A stretch of DNA of 64,000 bases from Limimaricola litoreus (GTDB lineage Bacteria > Pseudomonadota > Alphaproteobacteria > Rhodobacterales > Rhodobacteraceae): the NCBI RefSeq assembly GCF_024159025.1, contig NZ_JAMYXC010000129.1:1-64000 (forward strand). Direction: 5' to 3'. The translations under genes and the position numbers were made by a program. Shown here in pieces: positions 15,791 to 24,325 of the stretch; the first letter of the stretch is position 1; every line of letters starts with the position of its first letter. The notes beneath the pieces were generated by a model, which was not told the DNA's origin, ran no database searches, and was given only the letters and a program-made list of their open reading frames with translations.

Positions 15791-16800
15791 GACAGCGCGG
15801 CGGCGTCGACTTTGGGCATTTTGCGCTCCCCCGGAGCCGCAGTCGCACCGGGCGTTGCCTGCTGCGCGGCCCTGTCAACCTTCTCGACCGACAGTTTTTC
15901 AGGGGCGGCGCGCACCTCCTGTGCGATCTGCCGCAGCATCGACACTGCGGTGCCAACAGTTGCGGTCCGGGCTTCCTCGGCCTGGGCTGCCTCGTAGAGC
16001 GCAACGACCTCGCTCATGTTGATCGAGCCACCACCGGCGCCGTTGCGGGCATGCTTCGACATGTCGAGCCGCGCGAAGCGCTCCTTCAGCTCTTCCGGAC
16101 TGCAGCCGGTGGCCCGCAGGAAAATGTTGGACTGTGGGCTCCACTGCGCCCCGAGGGGCTTCAGCTGACCGGCATGCGCGCCCACGCGCCGGATCACGAG
16201 GTCCGCTTCGGTCTGGCTGCAGCGCTCGAAATGCGGATGCGTGGTCTCGAGCGTGTGCAGCTGACGCGGCGCCGAGCGACGCTCCCAGATCTGCAGCACG
16301 CAGGGCACGTGAACGGTCTTGCCTTCGTAGATGAAGGCATCCTGTGGCACCTCCTCCTCGTGCACGAGGTGCAGGCGTTTGTCGACGCGGTTCTGCTGCG
16401 TTTTCTTGCAAAACGTCGCTGGCAGAATGAACGCGATCACATCAGCAAAGCCGGCGGCGTGGTTGAGGAAGGCGAGTGCCGCCTTCTCGCCGAAGGGCGG
16501 ATTGCCGATGACGAGGCAACGATCGGCGGATACCGCGGGCGTCCAGTTGAGGAAGTCGGCCTTGATGATGCCCGGCGCCTTCGGGTCGAGGTCGAGCGCG
16601 ATGCAGTCGGGTCCGAGAGGGCGCGAAAAGGCGCCGCTACCGGCGGAGGGCTCGATGACGGTATCGAAGGGGTTGGCGACGTAGCGCGCCCGGACCTGTT
16701 TCACATAGTCCGCCGCAATCTGCGCGTTGGTGTAATACTGGCTGAACTCAGCGGCGGTGGAAACGTGGCGGGTGCTGGCGGGTTTGGTGTTGGTGGTCAT
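15511..16800 (-). CDS. N6-adenine-type DNA methyltransferase-like protein, C-terminus fused to decayed sequence
   Basis: The ATG is at 16800. Motif I is EPSAGSGAFSRPLG (AdoMet binding, about residue 50) and motif IV is VIGNPPFGEKAA (about residue 100), the NPPF class of N6-adenine methyltransferases. The next ~200 residues (ILPATFCKKTQQNRVDKRLH, VPCVLQIWERR, VIRRVGAHAGQLKP) are shared with the paralog at 23039-24046. After VVIDDIAG (about 15770) the frame runs out of phase through a paralog fragment, so the last ~85 residues are probably not native. No restriction endonuclease is adjacent; an orphan plasmid methylase is the simplest reading. Confidence 0.72.
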   Translation of the reverse strand: MTTNTKPASTRHVSTAAEFSQYYTNAQIAADYVKQVRARYVANPFDTVIEPSAGSGAFSRPLGPDCIALDLDPKAPGIIKADFLNWTPAVSADRCLVIGNPPFGEKAALAFLNHAAGFADVIAFILPATFCKKTQQNRVDKRLHLVHEEEVPQDAFIYEGKTVHVPCVLQIWERRSAPRQLHTLETTHPHFERCSQTEADLVIRRVGAHAGQLKPLGAQWSPQSNIFLRATGCSPEELKERFARLDMSKHARNGAGGGSINMSEVVALYEAAQAEEARTATVGTAVSMLRQIAQEVRAAPEKLSVEKVDRAAQQATPGATAAPGERKMPKVDAAALSDRVVIDDIAGGRCAFQCGRGGGTDHHDHGAAQLPQDERAEPARSGLPPCRGHRRHGAGGGIQRPAARTELRDPDLGASRRAPAAACTGNAAS

Positions 16801-17045
16801 GGATCAGGTCCCTCGTTGTGTGCGAGGGGGAAATTGATCCGAAAACCCAAACCCAGAAGCGGGTTTGGTTAAAATTATGTAATAAGATTCAATGCTTTGA
16901 AGTGAGGCTAAGATTTTTTTGCAGTCGCAGCCTGTGCCGCATGGCCTGTCGGCCTGACGGAGCCATGCTCAGCCGAGACGCGGAGGTATCAGCTGATTTC
17001 TCCAGCTGGCTGCGCATGCCGCAAAACGGGCCTATGCTTCTCGGC

Positions 17046-17423
17046 ATGGCTGACCCGCTCCCTCCGTTCCCAACCGCGCAGGATCTGATACGACCCGATG
17101 GCAAGGTTGTCATCGATGACCTTCTCGAAGTGCTCCGCCTGAGCAGGGCCGAACTCGCGCTCGCTCTCGACCTGCCGGAGGAAGCGCTGAGCGAGCGTTC
17201 ACGGCTGGAAACGCCGGAAACGCAGCGCAGGCTCAGGGATCTGATTGAAGTCCTCGTGCAGGTCGTCCCATGGACCGGCTCATTTTCTGAAGCCTATGCC
17301 TGGGTTTCGACACGGCCCCTCCCGTCCTTCGGTGGCCGAACCGCGGCGGACCTGCTGCGGGAGGATCGCGTCGAAACGGTAGCGTCCTACGTCTTCCGGG
17401 TTGCTCAGGGGGGCTACGCGTGA
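17046..17423 (+). CDS. MbcA/ParS/Xre-type antitoxin-like protein (second copy), 125 aa
   Basis: The ATG at 17046 gives MADPLPPFPTAQDLIRPDGK. The C-terminal DUF2384-like part reads VVPWTGSFSEAYAWVSTRPL, then FGGRTAADLLREDRVETV, closely parallel to the protein at 5488-5844. The frame is open upstream to 16818 but shows no better start. No RES-type toxin gene flanks it; an IS3 remnant lies downstream, so a partner may have been lost. Confidence 0.72.
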   Translation: MADPLPPFPTAQDLIRPDGKVVIDDLLEVLRLSRAELALALDLPEEALSERSRLETPETQRRLRDLIEVLVQVVPWTGSFSEAYAWVSTRPLPSFGGRTAADLLREDRVETVASYVFRVAQGGYA

Positions 17424-17464
17424 GGTGGTCCGGACGGACAAGCAGGCGGCGCCACCGGCATGGT

Positions 17465-17614
17465 GGGCCGTTGAGGTAACTTCGGTCTGCAACAACGATA
17501 GAAGATCTGCTGGAAGATGTCGGCCTTCCGACAGACCATCTCGACGCTAAGCTTGTCATCCACCTGCTGTAAAATGAAGGCGGTCTGCTGTTCGCGGAAC
17601 AGAGACGCTCGCAT
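17465..17614 (-). pseudogene. IS3-family OrfA remnant
   Basis: The minus strand from ATG 17614 reads MRASLFREQQTAFILQQVDD followed by VEMVCRKADIFQQIFYR. This is a degraded form of the IS3 OrfA start (basic R-F-x-x-E-Q-x-x-x-I-L, then CRKHGIS-x-x-x-FY-x-W). It continues into low-identity sequence and has no OrfB. The rest of 17615-17849 shows no gene. Confidence 0.55.
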
Positions 17615-17849
17615 CGGTCTACCTCCCGTTGTCGGCTCGGCAGTTACGAACCTTTTCCAGATCCGGCGATCCAGCTTCCCGGAAGCAGGTCTATTATCAT
17701 GCACCAAGATTGAAAACGGATCACTCCACTGGGGCAGGCCATCCATCGATTCATAACGTGGCACATCTCCAGCGAGCACGAGCCGCATTTGATTCAATTG
17801 TCTCCATTCTTTTCTGCAGAAGCCGGCCTGACCCTAATTCCCCCGGGCC

Positions 17850-18323
17850 ATGCTCGACAGACCTCTCACCCGCGCCGATCTCATCACCTTCTTCGCCCTG
17901 GAGTCGAAGCGCTCCTCCGGCCATTCCCCGGATCCCCGGCGGCTGGCCCGCGTGCTGAAGGCTCTCGGGATCTCCCTGCGCGGTGGCACGACGCGCTGGC
18001 CGGTGGTCTGGCGAGCGCTCGGACTATCCGAAGTGCAGGATCGCGCACACCACGCCGCGCTGACCGAGCCGCTTCTTACCGCACAGGCCGTGGCCGAGCG
18101 GGTTGGCGTCGCGGACCCGTCCATCATCTACCGCTGGGAGAAGGGTCAGGTGCCGAAGGGTGCCGGACCCTTCCCATGCGCGATCGACCTGTCCGGTGGG
18201 CGCAAGGATGCCCGCGCCAAGCGCTGGCGCCGCGCCGAAGTGCTGGCCTGGCACATGGACCAGCCCCAGCCCCGCTACGCCAAGCCCGCCCCGGTCTTTG
18301 GTGCGATCCGGCCCGCCCCATGA
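17850..18323 (+). CDS. Small HTH-like protein upstream of recombinase genes
   Basis: 157 aa from ATG 17850. The segment LLTAQAVAERVGVADPSIIY followed by RWEKGQVPKGAGPFP resembles a MerR/AlpA-like DNA-binding helix pair, and the C-terminal part RAKRWRRAEVLAWH fits the end of such domains. Position just before a tyrosine recombinase gene suggests an excisionase or recombination directionality factor, but this is inference. Confidence 0.6.
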   Translation: MLDRPLTRADLITFFALESKRSSGHSPDPRRLARVLKALGISLRGGTTRWPVVWRALGLSEVQDRAHHAALTEPLLTAQAVAERVGVADPSIIYRWEKGQVPKGAGPFPCAIDLSGGRKDARAKRWRRAEVLAWHMDQPQPRYAKPAPVFGAIRPAP

Positions 18324-18369
18324 CCCATGCGATGCACCGCATTCCCCGCGCCTCGGACACACCGATCCA

Positions 18370-18500
18370 CGCCTTGGCGACCGGACCTACTCCCAAGCGA
18401 CCGGGACACAGACGCCCGGCCGGTTTCACGGGCGGCAACCTCGAAGGCGTCTGTGTCCCAAGCGCGCTTTGGCGACCGAAACCGCGTCCAAGCGACCCAA
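18370..18500. repeat. Repeat cluster upstream of the recombinase gene
   Basis: GGGACACAGACGCC (18403-18416) and GGCGTCTGTGTCCC (18446-18459) form a perfect 14-bp inverted repeat. Around it the short words CCAAGCGACC and TTGGCGACC recur (near 18373, 18393, 18459, 18469 and 18489). The array lies directly before the recombinase start at 18526 and could hold its binding or crossover site. Confidence 0.55.
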
Positions 18501-18525
18501 ACCAACAAGAAGAAAGGATCCCCTC

Positions 18526-20361
18526 ATGCTCGATCTGACCGGCCATACCGTCCCCGCCAAACGGCACATCACACAGGCCCACGCCCCCGCAGTGACCGGG
18601 CCGACCCTGGCTGACCTGCATGCCCACGTGGCGGCTCGGACGGATCTCTCGGACACGACCCGCAGCCGCTATCTCACCGCGATCGACAACGTGAGCAAGC
18701 GTCTGAACACGCCGCTGGAGATGATCCCTGCCGATCTCACACTGGTCATGGACCGGTTTCCTCTGACCGGCTTCGATCCCGCGCCTTGGTCGAGCGACGC
18801 CGCCTACCTGCTGTTCCGGCGCCGGCTTCAGGCGGCGCTGCGGGAATTCCTCGGCGTGCACGCGGAGCGCGCCCGGTTGCGCGCGATGAAGGACGATTGG
18901 ACGCAGCTCTGCGCCGCCATCAAGCCGTTGACGGAAGGTCGGGTGGGGCAGGGCGTGCAATGGCATCCGATGAAGCTCTCTGCCTTGAGAACCTTTGCGC
19001 TGGTGGCCCGAGCCTATGGCTGGCAGCCACGCGACCTCGGACTGCCGGAGGCACAGCGGCTCGACGCGGACTTCAGCGGCAACAAGCGCGAGGCAAACCG
19101 CCGGTCGCTCGCCCGGCTCGACGAGTTGCGGCAGTTTCCCGAGCTGCTGGCATGGCTGCCGCCGCAGCCGATCGGGTTCACCGCCGGGGCGCGCGTGCCG
19201 CAACTGCAGGCGCTCGAGCCGCAATGGGAGGCGCAGGTCGAACGCTGGATCGCGGCGGTGACGCAAACCGGCTGGGACCCGGTCGAGCAGTCATTCACCG
19301 ACGAGCACAAGGGCCATGCACATGTCATGCGCAGTGCCTTCCGGACTGCGTTGAGGATCGCCCGTGACCTGGGGCGCCTCGCCCCCGGCACTCAGGATCT
19401 CCAACCGCTGCTGGCCGATGACGAGGCGCTCTGCGCCATCGCGGGGGAGATGTTCGCGCGGCGGCAGCAGTTGAGGCGCGACGGTCATCTCGAACCCCGC
19501 TCCGCCCGCAAATACCTCATGGCTCTGAACCAGGTGCGAGGGCATCTCGGCATCGATACCTCGCTTCTGGAGCAGGTGCTGGCCAACAATGCCGTCGCGC
19601 GGGCGGGTCGGAAAGCCGACAAGCGCATGACGCCGAAGAACCGCGCCTTTTGCGAGATGCTGGTGGACAAGGCCCCCATGCGCCGCCGGTTCCTCTCGTC
19701 GTTCCAGGTGCTGCGTCGGGAAGCCGAGATCCTGCTGGCACGCGCGGCGCAGGAGGAGCGCGCGCTCAGCGGTCATGAGCGGGCGCGGGTGCGGCTGCTC
19801 GGCGCCAGCGCCGGCTTCGCGGCCATCGAGATCGGCGGCGCACCGATCCGCGTCGACAACGCGATGCAACTGACCTGCATCGGCGACGATGCCCAGATCC
19901 GCATCCCGCAGACCGGCAAGAAGCCGATCAAGGTGATGATCCCGGCGGAGTTGACCAAGAACAAGGCGGAAATCGCGTTCCCGATCCGCGCCAACGTCCA
20001 TGGTTATCACGACACCATACAGTGGTATGTCTCGGTGATCCGGCCGCTCTTTCCGCATGCCGCGACGAGCCCCTACCTGTTCCCCGCGGTGACGGTGCCG
20101 GGGGCGCCGCTCAACAGCGACTACTTCGGCGCCGAGTTTGCCGGGCTGATGCGCACGGTGGTGAACCTGCCGATGACGCCGCACCAGATGCGCCACGGCC
20201 AGACCTCGCTGCTGCTCGACAAGTATCCCAACGAGATCGAGGTGATCGCCAAGCGGATCGACGACAGGCCCGGAACGCTGCGGCAGTATTACGGCTGGCT
20301 CAGCGCCCTGAAGCTCGTCGAGCGCGGCCAGGACCTGCTGGTGGGGCTGATGCATGACTGA
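18526..20361 (+). CDS. Tyrosine-type site-specific recombinase-like protein, 611 aa
   Basis: The ATG at 18526 follows AGAAAGGATC. The C-terminal third carries the tyrosine-recombinase pattern: a candidate box I arginine in GAPIRVDNAMQLT, a basic strand TGKKPIKVMIP, box II TPHQMRHGQTSLLLDKYPNE (H-x-x-R-H) and the nucleophile candidate in RPGTLRQYYGWL. The long N-terminal region (about 400 aa) is helical and would bind arm and core DNA; it is larger than in phage integrases. The stop overlaps the start of a second recombinase-like gene, so the two probably act together to move an element. Confidence 0.78.
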   Translation: MLDLTGHTVPAKRHITQAHAPAVTGPTLADLHAHVAARTDLSDTTRSRYLTAIDNVSKRLNTPLEMIPADLTLVMDRFPLTGFDPAPWSSDAAYLLFRRRLQAALREFLGVHAERARLRAMKDDWTQLCAAIKPLTEGRVGQGVQWHPMKLSALRTFALVARAYGWQPRDLGLPEAQRLDADFSGNKREANRRSLARLDELRQFPELLAWLPPQPIGFTAGARVPQLQALEPQWEAQVERWIAAVTQTGWDPVEQSFTDEHKGHAHVMRSAFRTALRIARDLGRLAPGTQDLQPLLADDEALCAIAGEMFARRQQLRRDGHLEPRSARKYLMALNQVRGHLGIDTSLLEQVLANNAVARAGRKADKRMTPKNRAFCEMLVDKAPMRRRFLSSFQVLRREAEILLARAAQEERALSGHERARVRLLGASAGFAAIEIGGAPIRVDNAMQLTCIGDDAQIRIPQTGKKPIKVMIPAELTKNKAEIAFPIRANVHGYHDTIQWYVSVIRPLFPHAATSPYLFPAVTVPGAPLNSDYFGAEFAGLMRTVVNLPMTPHQMRHGQTSLLLDKYPNEIEVIAKRIDDRPGTLRQYYGWLSALKLVERGQDLLVGLMHD

Positions 20362-22081
20362 CAAGGCCTATGACACCCGCAGCCGCGAGGAGATCCTCGC
20401 GGCGGAACATTTCGCACCGTTCCGGGACAGCCCCGGGCTCGACGGGATCGGTCTGCGCGCGCTTCGCACGCTCGACCGGTTCTTCGGCTTCGCCGAAGGG
20501 CAGGGGATCACCGTCCCGGGGGTGGCGGACTTCCTGTCTTTCGTCGCGGCGGACACATCGACTCGTAGGCTCGATGACCTGCGCACCGCCTTCGACAGGC
20601 TGCTGCCCGCTGGCACGCCGGTGCGCGAGGTGGTGCGCGAAGCAATCCGTCAGAAACGCCCCCGCAGTCGCAGCTGTGACCGGCGGGACCGGGAGACGCT
20701 GCGTGCCGATCCGCTGATGGCGCCCTACCGACATCTGCCGACCTTCGACGAGGTGCCGCTTGAAGACCTGCGCGTGCTGGCACGCTTTCTGACCTTCGCC
20801 GACGCGCGCGGCATTACCGTGCCGACGGAAGCCGACTATCTCGCCTTCGTCGCCGATACGGGCTCCAGCCGGCGGCTGCGCAGCCTGAAGGCGGCGCTCG
20901 ATCGGCTGCTGCCAGGCAATCCGGCGGTGCATGTCGTGCTCGCCGCCGCGATCGCGCGCAAGAGCCCGAAGCGTCCCTCGGCCGCAGGTCGCAAGCCGCG
21001 TCCAGCAGCAATGCGGCGCGTGGCGTCAAGCGATCTGCCGGAGGCATGGCAGGTGCTGCTCGGCAAGATGCGCCTTGGCGCCCTGCCGATGCACCAAGCC
21101 GTGCCCGCCGCCTCGGTCATCGACAGCATGGAGGACACCCTGCGCGCATACGCCCGTGTGCAGTGCGAGGCAGGCGCGGAAGTGGCGATGACCATCGAGG
21201 GCGTTCGTAGGTTCGAAGCGTCCCGCGCCGCCGATGCCGCCGCCCGCGCGGCGCCCACCTATCAGGCGCAGGGCAACCGCCCCGCCACGCGGCACACGGC
21301 CGTGATGCGGCTGCGGCAGTTCGGCGAAGCCCTCGGCCTCGATCCACTCCTGCTGGTGGCCCTGCGTCACCATGAGAACAGCCTGCGCCGCGAGCTCGAT
21401 ACGGTGGTGCCGCTGAAGTTCGGTCGCCTCGACGAGCTGCCGGATCTCTCCGCTACCTGGAGCCTCGCCACCGATCTGCTGGAACAGAGCCGACAGGCTC
21501 CACGCCGCCAGACGGCGCTATGTCTACTGAACGCGGCGGCGATCATTGCGATCTGGACGCTGCTGCCGCTGCGCCTGCGGGACGGGCAGCTGCTCTGGGG
21601 CCGCGATATTCGCTTTGATGGCACCCGTTACCGTGTCGATATCGAGACCGCAAAGGAGGAAGAGCCGTTGCAGGGCGCGCTGCACCCGGTGCTGACACCC
21701 TTCCTCGATACGCTGGTGCTGCGCGGGATGGAGCCTCTCTGGCTCGAGGAGATGCGACGCCGCGGCATGGCGGATACGCTGCCTCTTTTTCGCGGCGTGG
21801 ACGGGCGACAGCTGGCGGCGAGTTATCCCTCGACCGTCTGGCGCAAACATATCGGCACCGGCGCGCATATCTCCCGGGCCCGTGTGCATTCCGAACTGGG
21901 CCAGCTCGGTCCGGAAGGCGTCGAGATGGCTCTGGCGCTCTCGGCGCAGCGCGATCCCCGTTCTGCACAGTTCTACCAAGGCAGGGCCGTGCAGGCGGCG
22001 CAGCGACGACAGGGACAGGACATGGTGGATGGCTTGCTGGCGGAGTGCCTCGATCCGGATCCTTCCGGCGAGGCGCGGTGA
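20354..22081 (+). CDS. Second recombinase-like protein with duplicated N-terminal repeat, 575 aa
   Basis: Overlaps the upstream gene by 8 bp. The first ~190 residues are two copies of a ~95-aa unit: LRALRTLDRFFGFAEGQGIT with DDLRTAFDRLLP, and LRVLARFLTFADARGITVPT with RSLKAALDRLLP. The C-terminal part has a box I-like LLPLRLRDGQLL and a terminal tyrosine in SAQFYQGRAVQ, but the box II region reads ARVHSELGQLG, so the H-x-x-R arginine appears to be missing. It may be a non-catalytic partner of the 18526 recombinase; this needs structural alignment. Confidence 0.68.
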   Translation: MTDKAYDTRSREEILAAEHFAPFRDSPGLDGIGLRALRTLDRFFGFAEGQGITVPGVADFLSFVAADTSTRRLDDLRTAFDRLLPAGTPVREVVREAIRQKRPRSRSCDRRDRETLRADPLMAPYRHLPTFDEVPLEDLRVLARFLTFADARGITVPTEADYLAFVADTGSSRRLRSLKAALDRLLPGNPAVHVVLAAAIARKSPKRPSAAGRKPRPAAMRRVASSDLPEAWQVLLGKMRLGALPMHQAVPAASVIDSMEDTLRAYARVQCEAGAEVAMTIEGVRRFEASRAADAAARAAPTYQAQGNRPATRHTAVMRLRQFGEALGLDPLLLVALRHHENSLRRELDTVVPLKFGRLDELPDLSATWSLATDLLEQSRQAPRRQTALCLLNAAAIIAIWTLLPLRLRDGQLLWGRDIRFDGTRYRVDIETAKEEEPLQGALHPVLTPFLDTLVLRGMEPLWLEEMRRRGMADTLPLFRGVDGRQLAASYPSTVWRKHIGTGAHISRARVHSELGQLGPEGVEMALALSAQRDPRSAQFYQGRAVQAAQRRQGQDMVDGLLAECLDPDPSGEAR

Positions 22082-22226
22082 CTTGCATTGCGCCCACGCC
22101 GGTCGATCAATGTGGCGGAGGAGGTCCTTCCCCGCGGCATCAACAGGCCCTGGTGCTTCTCGAGAAATCGTCGCCAATGAGATGCGCCCGTCGCCTGCCC
22201 AGACAGACGACCGAGCAGGACGCGCC

Positions 22227-22334
22227 TCAATAGCAGTCGAACCAGCGCATGGCAGTGGCAATCACGTTCTCATAATCGCTGGCGAAAGCCTCCTTCATGA
22301 ACTGCGCGAGTTCGTGCCGGCTGGATCGGGGCAT
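22227..22334 (-). CDS. Possible small protein, 35 aa
   Basis: ATG at 22334 preceded by GAGAGGAACCGTCAC, giving MPRSSRHELAQFMKEAFASD and ending in a Trp/Phe/Cys/Tyr-rich tail. The ribosome site is good but the length is too short for certainty. About 240 bp on either side contain no other gene. Confidence 0.35.
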   Translation of the reverse strand: MPRSSRHELAQFMKEAFASDYENVIATAMRWFDCY

Positions 22335-22378
22335 GTGACGGTTCCTCTCAGGAGTCCCCCGCACGGCCCCGCAGCCGG

Positions 22379-22837
22379 TCAGGCGCTGCTCTCCGGTGAA
22401 GCGGTCACGGTTGCGTATTTTTGCACCCAGTAGCGATGATCGGCGAGACAGAAGCCATCGTTGCCTGGCCTGGATTCCCATCCCAGCTGCGGCAGGGCAT
22501 CCCTGATGTCGTCCTCGATTTCGACCCAGATCTCGCGGCTGACCGCCATGTCGAGCTCCTGGCTCTCGATTTCTTCCTCGCGGCTTTCCAAGGCGATCCG
22601 TCCGGGTCCGCTGAGCGCGCCGGTTTCGTCGAAGGGCAGCAGGAAGGAGAGTGAGTGGTTCTTGTCAGAGTCGCTGATCTCGAATACGCCATGCTCGCCC
22701 GGACGAGGCGATCGCTTGATGTCCTGGAAGCTGCCGAACTGCTCCCACACCTCCCAGATCGGATCGAAGCGCACTACATCTTCCAGCGACTCCACGTCGA
22801 AGCCGAAGTTGTCGAGAAATTCCAAGTCTGTCGTCAT
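22379..22837 (-). CDS. Acidic hypothetical protein, 152 aa
   Basis: Starts at ATG 22837 (MTTDLEFLDNFGFDVESLED). The protein is strongly acidic (many D/E), with a central WEQFGSFQDIKRSPRPGEHG and a C-terminal YWVQKYATVTAS. No signal peptide or membrane helix. The acidic character could suit a DNA-mimic or inhibitor protein, but nothing specific shows this. About 200 bp without a gene separate it from the methyltransferase-like gene upstream. Confidence 0.5.
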   Translation of the reverse strand: MTTDLEFLDNFGFDVESLEDVVRFDPIWEVWEQFGSFQDIKRSPRPGEHGVFEISDSDKNHSLSFLLPFDETGALSGPGRIALESREEEIESQELDMAVSREIWVEIEDDIRDALPQLGWESRPGNDGFCLADHRYWVQKYATVTASPESSA

Positions 22838-23038
22838 GTCAGTCTTTCCATATTGTTTGAGTTGGGGATCTGGGAGCCATGGCAGGCTCAATGCCCTTGG
22901 TTTGAATCCCGGCCGGTATAGGTCTGGGGGCCCTGACCGGAGGGGCATCAAGATGCTCCATCCGGTCGCCTGGGACTGCGTTCCGAGCGGCAGGAGGTGC
23001 GAGAACCACCGGGCGAAAGGCCTCCGGAGGTCGCGCCC

Positions 23039-24046
23039 TCAGTGTGTGCCCATCTCCGGAAGCCGGACCAGGAATTCGTCGCGACGAAGCGGGCCCGCCG
23101 CCCTGGTCCCGAAATCCCAATCGGCCTCGCCATCGACGAACTGCATGAAGAGCCGCATTCCTGGAGAGGGCAGATCGAACATGGCAGGGCGGGTCGAGGT
23201 CGGCATCGCACTTGCGGTTGCCTCCTCGGCGATGGCCGGAGCCTTGCCCGTGGCCACGCGTGCGGCCTCGTAGAGGGCCACGAGGTCTCCCTTGGAGACC
23301 GACGGAATACCGGCGACTTGGTAGCGCAGGAGATCGAAGTCGATGGTGGCAAGGCAAGCACGCAGCTCGTCCGCGCAGCCGTCTGTGGCCTTCAAGTAGT
23401 AGTGCGAGCTGGCACTGCCCGCCTCAGCGACCGGCTTGATCCTGCCCGCATTGGCTCCGACACGCTGCACCGCAAGGTCGGCATCCGAGCGACCGCTGAA
23501 CACGAAGTCGGGGTGGGACTTCGGCTGCATGATCTTGGGCCGCGGCGTGACACAACGCTGCCATACCTGGAAAACGCAGGGCACGTTGCGCTCCTTGCCA
23601 ACCTCGCCGGTGATCAGGCCGACGATGTCCTCGTCGTGGATCAGCTGAAACATCGGATCGAGCCGGTTCTGCTGGCTCGCCTTGCGGACACTGCGCGGCA
23701 GCAGGAGGGCGATGGTATCGGCATATCCAGCCGCAGCATTGAAGAAGTCCACGGCAGACTTGCCATTCCTGCCGAACGCCGCGGCACCGACTACAAGGAC
23801 GCGATCGTAGTTGCAGTCAGGCGTCCAGGTCGCGAAATCTGCAACGCAGAGGCCGGCTGGACGCGGAGCGATATCCAGAGCCACTCGATTGCGCAGGCTG
23901 GTCGACAGCGCGCCGGGTCCTGCGGCGGGATCGATGATCGTGTCGAACGCCTCCAGCGGACAGATCGCCTCGAGTTGGCGCAGGCAACCCTCTGCGATGC
24001 TAACGGTGGTGTCGAAGAAGGGGCGGGTGGTGGTGGGGGTGGTCAT
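23039..24046 (-). CDS. Methyltransferase-like paralog with altered catalytic motif, 335 aa
   Basis: The ATG at 24046 gives MTTPTTTRPFFDTTVSIAEG. Motif I is DPAAGPGALSTSL, still close to an AdoMet-binding loop, but the position of NPPF in the related gene at 15511-16800 reads VVGAAAFGRNGKSAVDFF. Downstream blocks are shared with that protein (KASQQNRLDPMFQLIHDED, VPCVFQVWQR, DADLAVQRVGANAGRIKP, GDLVALYEAARVA). Loss of NPPF should abolish adenine methylation, so it is an inactive or repurposed relative. The upstream leader resembles that of the first gene (GGGAAATTG and AACCCGC elements). Confidence 0.7.
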   Translation of the reverse strand: MTTPTTTRPFFDTTVSIAEGCLRQLEAICPLEAFDTIIDPAAGPGALSTSLRNRVALDIAPRPAGLCVADFATWTPDCNYDRVLVVGAAAFGRNGKSAVDFFNAAAGYADTIALLLPRSVRKASQQNRLDPMFQLIHDEDIVGLITGEVGKERNVPCVFQVWQRCVTPRPKIMQPKSHPDFVFSGRSDADLAVQRVGANAGRIKPVAEAGSASSHYYLKATDGCADELRACLATIDFDLLRYQVAGIPSVSKGDLVALYEAARVATGKAPAIAEEATASAMPTSTRPAMFDLPSPGMRLFMQFVDGEADWDFGTRAAGPLRRDEFLVRLPEMGTH

Positions 24047-24221
24047 GCTGTGTCTCCGGTTACGATGACCGGGAAATTGGTCTCCTTCCGAAATTGCAAA
24101 ACCCGCAGGTGAAGGTTTGAATCTTAACAAAACAGACACTTAGGAGGATCAGTGCATTTTTCTGAAAGATCTTTTTAGCCGAACAGCAGATTGTTGGGAG
24201 TGGCGGGGAGGCGCGCAAGGT

Positions 24222-24271
24222 CACTGATGTCCGGTCGGGCGCGACGGGTGCCGCCCGACCGGACATCAGTG
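24222..24271. repeat. Perfect 20-bp inverted repeat with 10-nt loop
   Basis: CACTGATGTCCGGTCGGGCG (24222-24241) is the exact reverse complement of 24252-24271. It lies 55 bp before the PemK/MazF-like gene and downstream of no gene on the plus strand; the methyltransferase-like gene is divergent. It may be a regulatory hairpin or an element end. Confidence 0.85.
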
Positions 24272-24325
24272 CTCTCGCGAGCCAGCGGGACGGGCGGAGA
24301 TGAATTCTCCGAAGGATTTTGCCCC

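Noticed and set aside
22870-22940. tRNA-like T-arm text (GGTTTGAATCCCGG)
   Set aside because: The flanking bases do not form the acceptor, D or anticodon stems, and the T stem itself does not pair.
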